From the NCBI RefSeq assembly GCF_014201375.1, contig NZ_JACHDZ010000008.1:62001-126000 (forward strand): a DNA stretch of 64,000 bases, written 5' to 3'. This document shows, piece by piece, positions 1 through 7,532 of this stretch. Positions within the stretch are counted from its first letter, which is position 1. Each line of letters starts with the position of its first letter. The stretch comes from Tunturiibacter empetritectus (GTDB lineage Bacteria > Acidobacteriota > Terriglobia > Terriglobales > Acidobacteriaceae). The notes below the pieces were generated by a model, which did no database searches, was not told the origin of the DNA, and saw only the letters and a program-made list of their open reading frames with translations. The translations under genes and the position numbers were made by a program.

Positions 1-570
1 GAGTTGTTTGCTGGTAGGGCGCCAGGAGTAGTGGGCTTTGCGGGTGTAGAGAGCGGTCTGGATGTACCACTGTGGCGCCCTGAACCAGTTGTCGCCGAGT
101 CGCAGCTTGTACCGGTATTCGATGATGCTGCCGACCTCGACGTCGGGCAAGGTAAAGACCTTGGCCATGAAGCGGACGCCCTGGGTCTTTTCGACGAGCT
201 TTTCGTAGGGTTTGCCGGTGAAGGGGATGATGGTGCCATCGGAGTGAATGGTTCTGCCCTGGATGTCGTCGATGTCCGTGGAACCGCCTTCGCTGGAGTG
301 AGCGTAGCTGAGTTCGACGTTGGCGTACTCCTTGCCGCGCTCGGTGAGGACCTTGAGCCGGACGTAGGTGCTGAACATGTGGAACTTGTCTTCGGTGGTC
401 TCTTCGCGGAAGAGGTAGACGGCGGCGGCGCCGGGAACCTCGGGCTGGGAGGTCATGGAGAGTTCTTCGGGAGTGGGGACGGTCCACTGCGCGCGGGCGA
501 AGGGTGCGGCGAGGAGAGCCAAGGCAGAGAGAAGAGTGAGGCAGAGGGTGCGGCGTGAGGTGTGGTTCAT
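1..570 (-). CDS. DUF3857-domain protein, N-terminal part (cut by window edge)
   Basis: Reading leftwards from an ATG at 570, the frame is open to base 1 (190 codons), so the C-terminus is outside the window. The first ~24 residues form a signal peptide (Leu/Ala-rich core ending in an A-R-A cleavage site), so the product is exported. The rest resembles the DUF3857 domain that normally precedes a transglutaminase-like domain: it contains the segments YVRLKVLTERGKEYANVELSY (spread over ~60-82) and VGSIIEYRYKL. An AGGA lies 11 bases before the start. It follows a second DUF3857 protein (643-2649) by 72 bases on the same strand, so the two look like tandem paralogues at the end of the cellulose operon. 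Function unknown; a periplasmic peptide- or polymer-processing role is only a guess. Confidence 0.75.
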   Translation of the reverse strand, partial: MNHTSRRTLCLTLLSALALLAAPFARAQWTVPTPEELSMTSQPEVPGAAAVYLFREETTEDKFHMFSTYVRLKVLTERGKEYANVELSYAHSSEGGSTDIDDIQGRTIHSDGTIIPFTGKPYEKLVEKTQGVRFMAKVFTLPDVEVGSIIEYRYKLRLGDNWFRAPQWYIQTALYTRKAHYSWRPTSKQL

Positions 571-642
571 GTTTGGAGTCGTCCTTGTTCGATTGCTTCG
601 TGGTGCGTGAGTCGTTTTGTGATCGATTTTGGTTACAGATTT

Positions 643-2649
643 TTACTGCTTTTTGAGGACGGCTTTGCTTTGTTCGTCGGCTGCTATGACGCCGGAGAGC
701 TTTTGAACGTCGGGATATCTGTCGGCGGGGAGGGTGACCTCGCGGACGGTATAGGTGCGGGTGTAGTAGAGGGTGTGGTCCTTGACTACGCTGGAGCTCT
801 CGTAGGAGGCAAAGCCAAGGTCGAGCTTGACGGGATCGGGGATCTCATCGACTGCGTATCCGGAGGGCAGCTCGATGGTGTAGTCGTCCTGCTCCTGCAT
901 GGTCTCGCTGAGGTTGATCGGGACGTTGTGGCGTTCTTTGCGGTCGGCGTAGAGAGCCTCGCTGCCGAGGACGCGGGGACGGACCATGAGCAAGGGACCC
1001 ATGGGCTTGCCGAAGTGGTCGGCGGTGAGGGAGTAGGAGGTGGTGAGGTCTTTGTTGAGAGCCTCGGCGTTCTGCACCTTGAAGTCGGAGACGGTAAAGG
1101 TGGTAAAGTCCTGGCCGAGGAGGCGATCGAGAAACTTGGTCTGCTCTTTGGCGTCGCTGCTGGTGTAGAGATCGCGGCGGCCTTCAGAGAGATCGCCGAA
1201 GCGCTTCTCGGTGACGGTGCCTTTGAGCGAGCCGTCGGATTGCAGCTGGAAGGTGGCGGTGCGGCGGATGGTGTTGAGATCGGGAGAGAGCAACGGAAAC
1301 TGGATGATCTGGCTGTCGGAGTCTTCCACGAGGACGCCGTATCCTCCCTGGAGGTTGTGAGCAAGCTGGCCGAAGGCGGTCTTGTCCCAGGTGGGATCGA
1401 AGATGAGGTAGCGGCGACCGGACTTGGCGGTAACGACGCTGCGGAGTTTGGGGGAGTTGTAGCCTTTGGGGATTTCGATTGCGGAGATCATGTGATCGCC
1501 GATGATTGACGGGGCTTCGGGGTCGATGACCCCGCGACGATGGTCGACCAGGACGAGAGCCCCGTGGACCCCTACCGTAGAGAGCATGGAGACGAGCAGG
1601 GTGGCTTTGTCTTTGCAGTCGCCGTAGCGGTTGTGGAAGATATCTGCGGCGTAGTGCGGTTGGTGGCCGCCGATGCCCATCTCGATGACGAAGTAGCGAA
1701 CCTGCTTTTGCACGAACTCTGCGATGGCTTCGGTCTTGTCGTAGAAGTCGGTTTTGTCGCCAGCTAGTTCTTTGGCTTTGGCTGCGATCTCGGGTGTGGC
1801 GACGACGCGATCCTTCGCGAGGGCCTGGTACCACTGGCCGACGCTCTGCCAGGTGCCTTCGGTGGGCGACTGGATAGTCGGCCCAGCGTAATGGACGGTC
1901 ATTCGGCCCTCGAGCGAGGACTCCGACGGGCGAAGCTCAACCTGGTCGAGATCGATGGGAGAGACGTCCTTCATCTCCCAGCGCCAGCGCTGATGTTCGA
2001 GGTCGATAGCCGGGAGTTCCCTGCTGTGCGCCCAGACGGTGCCGTGAATGAATCCGGGGGGCAGCTCGAGGGTGAAGCTCTGGTTGAGGCGCGGGATGTC
2101 GCTTTGGAAGAACCAGGTCTTTTCGGTGAGGTAGGGGTGGGTGCGCTGCTCGTACTCGTAGGCAACGACGCCGCCGGGATCGCGGCCGGGAGCCTCTGCC
2201 GCCCTGACCTTGAGATCCATGAAGAGGCTGCCTTGGCCGGGATAGCCGAACTCTACCTGCTCGCTGTCTTTGACGGCGTACTCGTGTCCGTCGGGGCCTA
2301 TGCTCCAGACGTGCAGGGAGAGGATCTTGGTGTCCTTGTCGAAGGGGACGGCGATTCTGCCCTCGTCGCGGCCCTGGGGGCGAAGGATTTTGACGACGCT
2401 GCGGAAGTGCTCGGTGGCGCTGCCATCGGGCGCGACGCTGTAGATGGTGTCTTCGAAAAGGACGACGGCGTTGGTGTCGGGCGGATACTGAGGGATCTTT
2501 TGCTGCGCGGCGGTGCGGACCCAGTCGGGAACGCTGTCCGGGCGGGAGGCGAGCGCTGGGATCGCGGTGAAGAGGATGAGGCTAATTGTCGAGATAGATA
2601 GATGGAGTTTGCGCAATTGCTCTGCTCGCTGGTCCGTTCGTCGTGTCAT
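643..2649 (-). CDS. Exported DUF3857 / transglutaminase-like protein
   Basis: A 668-residue exported protein. I start it at the ATG at 2649 because the longer open frame upstream runs into the cellulose synthase gene and has shadow-like composition; the residues after this ATG give a signal peptide (hydrophobic core SLILFTAIPALA). Residues ~45-230 match DUF3857 (VVKILRPQGRDEG, YEYEQRTHPY). A central transglutaminase-like core follows, with the probable catalytic Cys in RYGDCKDKATLL, a downstream GDHM and a FDPTWDK motif that could supply His and Asp. A beta-rich C-terminal domain closes the protein. It lies 182 bases after the BcsAB gene on the same strand. Family members are usually unassigned periplasmic proteins; a link to cellulose is suggested only by position. 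Confidence 0.82.
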   Translation of the reverse strand: MTRRTDQRAEQLRKLHLSISTISLILFTAIPALASRPDSVPDWVRTAAQQKIPQYPPDTNAVVLFEDTIYSVAPDGSATEHFRSVVKILRPQGRDEGRIAVPFDKDTKILSLHVWSIGPDGHEYAVKDSEQVEFGYPGQGSLFMDLKVRAAEAPGRDPGGVVAYEYEQRTHPYLTEKTWFFQSDIPRLNQSFTLELPPGFIHGTVWAHSRELPAIDLEHQRWRWEMKDVSPIDLDQVELRPSESSLEGRMTVHYAGPTIQSPTEGTWQSVGQWYQALAKDRVVATPEIAAKAKELAGDKTDFYDKTEAIAEFVQKQVRYFVIEMGIGGHQPHYAADIFHNRYGDCKDKATLLVSMLSTVGVHGALVLVDHRRGVIDPEAPSIIGDHMISAIEIPKGYNSPKLRSVVTAKSGRRYLIFDPTWDKTAFGQLAHNLQGGYGVLVEDSDSQIIQFPLLSPDLNTIRRTATFQLQSDGSLKGTVTEKRFGDLSEGRRDLYTSSDAKEQTKFLDRLLGQDFTTFTVSDFKVQNAEALNKDLTTSYSLTADHFGKPMGPLLMVRPRVLGSEALYADRKERHNVPINLSETMQEQDDYTIELPSGYAVDEIPDPVKLDLGFASYESSSVVKDHTLYYTRTYTVREVTLPADRYPDVQKLSGVIAADEQSKAVLKKQ

Positions 2650-2831
2650 CGGGTCTTCGATACACTGGCGGCCCCACCGTCGAATTGGAAGCGTCCGGCT
2701 GCGTGACAGGATTGTGTACGTTTGAGAGTTATACGTGGGAGAGGAGAGTAGTTCAAGGGAATTCAGGGGGCGGCCAGGTACGTCGGATGGGGGATATTCC
2801 CGCTTCCGAATTGGCTTCGGCGTTCGTTGCT

Positions 2832-5800
2832 TCAGGCTGGGTGGGTGTAGCTGGTTCCCTGCAGGCGGGCGCGGGCTCGGCGGCGCAGGGCAGAGCGAAG
2901 AATGACGGCCAGTAGGAAACAGACGACCAGAGTGGAGATGACCATGAGCCACTGGTAGTCGGCGAAGAGCATGTTGAGCTGGAGCCAGAGCGAGAGGGAG
3001 CCTACGCGGTAGACGTCGTTGCCGATGCGGTAGGAGGAGAAGTGCGAGTCGTGCAGGACGCTTACGGATTGGGAGATGTCGGAGGACTGAGAGATTTGAA
3101 GGAAGGTGGAGAGGAAGTTGGGGATGACGTCTTTGTTCCGCAGGGCGATGACGACGACTGACTGCTTCGATCCGCTGGGCCACTCGACGCCCTCGATGAG
3201 TGCGTCGGGGATGGTGCCGGCGGTTTCGAGCTGGCCGGACTGGATGTGGTCGGAGCTGCGGACTTTCCACCAGGCGTGCTGGAGTTGCGCGAAGAAGTCC
3301 TGGGTGTCCTGGATGTGAAGGCCGCTGCCGTCGACGCTGACGGGGAGTGATGGATTGAGGCGGTTGATGGCGGGCTGATCGTCGACGGTGCCGAGGACGA
3401 GGTAGTCCTTGTGGGCGTCGGGGCGCATGCCTTCGGCGTTGGTGACGGTGACGTTGAGGACGGGGTAGCCGGTCTGGGCGCCGAAGTGGGCCATGAGAGT
3501 TAGATAGAGCTCGATCTCTTCGGGACTGGGGTTGTCGGGCAGGACGACGGCGGTGTCAGAGAGGTCGGCTTTGCGGGTGAAGGGGTAGCCGGCGTTGGCG
3601 AAGATCTCGAGGTTTGGCAGGACGGCTAAGTGAGGGATGTCCTTGAGGTCGAGGTAGGAGTCTTTGAGGATGGAGCCTTGCAGATTTGTGGGAGCGGGGT
3701 CGGGGCAGTCGGGCTTTTTGGCGAGCTGGAAGAAAAAGCGCAGCAGGATGGAGTTCGAGAAGGGACGCATGTCCGAGACGGGGAATGGGACGATGCGCGC
3801 GGGGGAGGCTTTGTCGGTGTGCGATAGCGGGGTTGAGTTGATATAGGCGTCGTTGAGATAGACCTGGAGGGAACTTTCGTCTGAGAGGGGGACGCCGTTG
3901 TAGCGATAGGCGAGATGGAAGCCGAGATTCTGCCGCGTGCCGTAGAAGAGGTCGGGCGGGAGGCGCAGGGAGAGGGCCACCGGGTTGGAGCCGTCGGTCT
4001 GGAGAATGCCGGTCGAGAGGTCGGAGGCTTGGAGTAGGTCGCCGATGGGTGTGTTTTTGTCGGTGCTGAGCCAGCGTGGTGCGTCGTCGGCTTCGCGAGG
4101 GGCAGGCATTTTGATGGCGGGGATGCGGACACGATCGCCGCTTAGGAGGTCGCGTTGGAGGGTGAGCGCGAGGGCTGCGCTGAGGAGATCAGCGTCGGTC
4201 TCGCCGGTCAGGATCAGGAGCTTTGAGTAGGGGTCCGAGGGGTTCGGCCGCATGACGACGGTGGGCCCGGCGATGGAGTTGATCTGGAGGGCGGCGGGCA
4301 GAGAGGGGCCGTTCTGGCCGATGACGATTGCGTTGCCGGCGGGGATGGTTCCGACTATGACTGGGAATCGGATGGGGCGGGAGTCGGCGAGGATACCGAA
4401 CCATGAGGCGATAATGCCCGCGGCCTGAAGCGCCTTCGGAGAAGGCTGGCCGAGGAAGACGATGGGGATAACGGGATGAGGATTGACGAGGGGATCGTAG
4501 AACAACGCGGGGAGGAGTTTGAGGTCGTCGTGAAGCTGGGTGAGGGTTCCGGTGAACTCGATGGTGGAGCTATTGTCGATGTGTGCCCAGAGAGTGGAGT
4601 GGGCTGGGTCTTCGCACTGAGAGGCGTAGTGGCCTACGAACTCAAAGGTGAGCTGGTTGTCTCGCGTGAGAGCATCGGCTGGAAGCGTGACGGTTGATTC
4701 GAGCAGGTCGGTGCTTTGGGTTGGAGGCGGATTTGTAGCTGTTTGGGTTGCTTGTGTGGCAGCGGTGGAGTGTGGATCGACGACGGGAAGGGTCGCGAAG
4801 AGGGCGCCGTTCAGGCTGACCTTGATATGGCTGAGGGATGGAATGAGGCCGGGAGAGACGTGGTAGCGAAGATGCATCGTGGCGGTCTTGACGACCTGCG
4901 TCTGCGGCAGCGCGAAGTGGATCGTGTTGAAGGCGTCGAGTCCCTGCATGACGATCGTTCTTGGGACGCCGAGGTCGGAGAGGCTGACGACTTTGTCGAA
5001 GGTGTCGGATGGTGCGACGGCAGCTTGTGCAGCAGCCAGTCGAGCGGCGTATGCCTTGTAGGAAAGGAATGGTTTGACCGCAGGCGGGTTTTGAGGTGGT
5101 TGCTGGGTTTCGGTCGAAGGCGGGTTCTGGGCTGCTGGGGCGCTGGGGGCTGCTGGCGCAGTGGGGGCTGGAGTTTGAGTAGGAGGCGCGGTTTGAGCCG
5201 GTGGTGGAGTGCTGGAATCACTCTGCAGCAAAAAATGTGTGGTGTGAACCGGGTGAACCTGAGCGGAGAGAGCGGAAGAGCTCACCAGCAGGGCGAGGAC
5301 GAGAAGCGGCACAACGCTGGGAGCCAGATTTCCGTTGGGCGATGGCTCTTTTGCTTTTGCGCCGCTGCGGAAGGTTCGAACGAAGCCCTGGCCGGCGAGT
5401 TGGACGATGCGGCGCAGGCTGGTGAGTGGTCTGTCTGCCTCGCGTGACTCTCCCCAGCCTAGCCAGGTGTCGGCGCGGGAGTAGAGGACCATGGTAAGCG
5501 CCTCTTCCTCAAGGAGAGTGAGCGGGTCGAACTGGGCGCGGATGGTGTTGCCATCGATTCCGACCACCGTTGCGGGCAGGGTGGCTTTGCCGTCGAGAAC
5601 CGGCAGGGTGAGCTTGACGGCATCGCCGATGCGGGCGGTGAAGGCGCGCTCGATGCGGACCATGAGACCGCCGCTGGACATATCGCTGGTGACTCCGCGA
5701 ACGATGGTTCCATTGCCGAGTTCTACGTCGGCGGGGACGGACATCGGAAGGCGGACGGCCTGGCGGCGCTGACGGCTCTCCCAAGCGACGGAGGTGGCGA

Positions 5801-7532
5801 CGCCGAGTATGACCATGTTGAAACAGGCCCAAAGGAGGTTCATCAGAATGGTGCCGGCGTGGCCTCCGTCGTACATGTCCGCGATGACGTGGAGCGGGGA
5901 GGGCGTTCCGGCGCCGGGAAACTGAATGAATCTGGGGATGGCGCAGAGGATGCCTATGGCGTTGAGCGCTGAGAGCAAGAGAAAGGGCTGGGCGATGCGC
6001 GAGTCGAAGAATCTACGCGTGACGACGCCGCCCTTGGCGGTTACGTCGAAGTTGCCGAATCTGGGGTTGAGGAAGGCGAAGAGTGTGGGAAGAAGGATGT
6101 AAGGCGCGAGCACTGTCTCGTAGATCTGATTCCAGAAGGAGTGGCGGTGCTGGCCCTGGATGCGGGAGTTGGCGATGTTTGCAAGGACGAGGTGCGGGAG
6201 GGCGTAGGCGAAGATGAGTAGCCAGTAGCCGGGGAGATTGACGTGTCCGAAGATGAGATAGACGAGCGGCGCCGTGAGGAAGATGAGGCGGGGCAGAGCG
6301 TAGAGGAAGTGCGTCATCGCATTGAAGTAGCAGAGACGCTGGGCTGCGGTGAGGCCGTGGGCGAAGAGTGGGTTTTCGGTGCGGAGGATCTGGACCATGC
6401 CGCGGGCCCAGCGGATGCGCTGGCGGATGTGGCCGCTGAGACGTTCGGTGGCGAGGCCGGCTGCCTGAGGGATGTTGATGTAGGCGGTGTTCCAGCCGTT
6501 CCTCTGCATGCGGAGTGAGGTGTGGGCGTCCTCGGTGACGGTTTCGACGGCGATGCCGCCGATCTGGTTGAGGGCGGAGCGGCGGATTACCGCGCAGGAG
6601 CCGCAGAAGAAGGTTGCGTTCCAGAAGTCGTTGCCGTCCTGGACGATTCCGTTGAAGAGCTCGCCTTCGTTGGGGATGGTGCGGAACTGATCGAGATTGC
6701 GCTCGAAGGGATCGGGCGAATAGAAGTGATGCGGGGTCTGCAGCATTCCCAGCTTCTCGTCGCGCAGGAACCAGCCCATGGTGATCTGCAGGAAGCTTCG
6801 CGTGGGGACGTGGTCGCAGTCGAAGATGACGACGTAGGGAGAGTTGAGCTTGGCGAGGGCGTGGTTGATGTTGCCGGCCTTCGCGTGCTGGTTGTCGTCG
6901 CGCGTCCTGTAGCCGATACCGATGTCTGCGGCGAACTGGCGAAACTCTTCGCGCTTGCCGTCGTCGAGGAGGTAGACGTTGAGCCTGTCGGACGGCCAGT
7001 CGATGTTGAGGGCGGCGAGGGCGGTGTACTTTACGACGCTGAGCGGCTCGTTATAGGTAGGAATGAGGAGATCGACGGCGGGCCACTGGTCGATCTCGTC
7101 GGGCAAGGAGACGGGCGTGCGGCGCAGCGGCCAGAGCGTCTGGAAGTAGCCGAGGAAGAGAACGACGAAGGCGTAGATTTCGGCGAAGAGGAGGAGGCAG
7201 ATGAAGAAGCCGTCTAGGACGCTCCAGGTCGAGCCGGGATCGCGGAAGAATTTGAGGGTGGTGGAGACTCTCCAGAAGCCGTAGCGGAAGGTGGAGAACA
7301 TGGACGCCAGCATGAGCGTCAGGGTGACGAGGTAGGAGCCGGAGCTGCGATCCATCCAGATGACCAGGGCTACGGTGAGGATGCCGAGGACGATCTGCTG
7401 GGGCCAGGTGAGCTCCAGAATGCCGGTGAATGCTAGGAGAAATACTCCGCTGAGAAGGATGAGAAAGCGTAGTGCTTTGTAGAAGAGAGCGTCACCTGAT
7501 TGAAGTTGATCGAAGAGAGGGCCCTCCCTCAT
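2832..7532 (-). CDS. bcsAB: Cellulose synthase, fused BcsA-BcsB
   Basis: A 1566-residue fusion of the catalytic and periplasmic cellulose synthase subunits. Residues 1-~570 are the membrane GT2 part: DDGK (~190), DCD (~238), FFCGS (~308), TED (~333) and QRIRWARG (~371) are the UDP-glucose and acceptor-site motifs of BcsA. A PilZ domain follows (R590xxxR594 and D617xSxxG622), so c-di-GMP activation is expected. A hydrophobic segment and a Pro/Ala/Gln-rich linker (~770-820) lead into a BcsB region (~845-1530) and a C-terminal membrane helix with an Arg-rich tail. I choose the ATG at 7532 over an upstream TTG: it overlaps the BcsQ stop as ATGA and has GGAG six bases before it. Fused BcsAB proteins are known, e.g. 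AcsAB of acetic acid bacteria. Confidence 0.93.
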   Translation of the reverse strand: MREGPLFDQLQSGDALFYKALRFLILLSGVFLLAFTGILELTWPQQIVLGILTVALVIWMDRSSGSYLVTLTLMLASMFSTFRYGFWRVSTTLKFFRDPGSTWSVLDGFFICLLLFAEIYAFVVLFLGYFQTLWPLRRTPVSLPDEIDQWPAVDLLIPTYNEPLSVVKYTALAALNIDWPSDRLNVYLLDDGKREEFRQFAADIGIGYRTRDDNQHAKAGNINHALAKLNSPYVVIFDCDHVPTRSFLQITMGWFLRDEKLGMLQTPHHFYSPDPFERNLDQFRTIPNEGELFNGIVQDGNDFWNATFFCGSCAVIRRSALNQIGGIAVETVTEDAHTSLRMQRNGWNTAYINIPQAAGLATERLSGHIRQRIRWARGMVQILRTENPLFAHGLTAAQRLCYFNAMTHFLYALPRLIFLTAPLVYLIFGHVNLPGYWLLIFAYALPHLVLANIANSRIQGQHRHSFWNQIYETVLAPYILLPTLFAFLNPRFGNFDVTAKGGVVTRRFFDSRIAQPFLLLSALNAIGILCAIPRFIQFPGAGTPSPLHVIADMYDGGHAGTILMNLLWACFNMVILGVATSVAWESRQRRQAVRLPMSVPADVELGNGTIVRGVTSDMSSGGLMVRIERAFTARIGDAVKLTLPVLDGKATLPATVVGIDGNTIRAQFDPLTLLEEEALTMVLYSRADTWLGWGESREADRPLTSLRRIVQLAGQGFVRTFRSGAKAKEPSPNGNLAPSVVPLLVLALLVSSSALSAQVHPVHTTHFLLQSDSSTPPPAQTAPPTQTPAPTAPAAPSAPAAQNPPSTETQQPPQNPPAVKPFLSYKAYAARLAAAQAAVAPSDTFDKVVSLSDLGVPRTIVMQGLDAFNTIHFALPQTQVVKTATMHLRYHVSPGLIPSLSHIKVSLNGALFATLPVVDPHSTAATQATQTATNPPPTQSTDLLESTVTLPADALTRDNQLTFEFVGHYASQCEDPAHSTLWAHIDNSSTIEFTGTLTQLHDDLKLLPALFYDPLVNPHPVIPIVFLGQPSPKALQAAGIIASWFGILADSRPIRFPVIVGTIPAGNAIVIGQNGPSLPAALQINSIAGPTVVMRPNPSDPYSKLLILTGETDADLLSAALALTLQRDLLSGDRVRIPAIKMPAPREADDAPRWLSTDKNTPIGDLLQASDLSTGILQTDGSNPVALSLRLPPDLFYGTRQNLGFHLAYRYNGVPLSDESSLQVYLNDAYINSTPLSHTDKASPARIVPFPVSDMRPFSNSILLRFFFQLAKKPDCPDPAPTNLQGSILKDSYLDLKDIPHLAVLPNLEIFANAGYPFTRKADLSDTAVVLPDNPSPEEIELYLTLMAHFGAQTGYPVLNVTVTNAEGMRPDAHKDYLVLGTVDDQPAINRLNPSLPVSVDGSGLHIQDTQDFFAQLQHAWWKVRSSDHIQSGQLETAGTIPDALIEGVEWPSGSKQSVVVIALRNKDVIPNFLSTFLQISQSSDISQSVSVLHDSHFSSYRIGNDVYRVGSLSLWLQLNMLFADYQWLMVISTLVVCFLLAVILRSALRRRARARLQGTSYTHPA

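Noticed and set aside
562-7217. Long plus-strand open frames opposite the bcsAB and DUF3857 genes (for example 562-1509, 1891-2601, 6522-7217)
   Set aside because: They mirror the minus-strand genes, have no family motif or ribosome site, and are a by-product of high GC.
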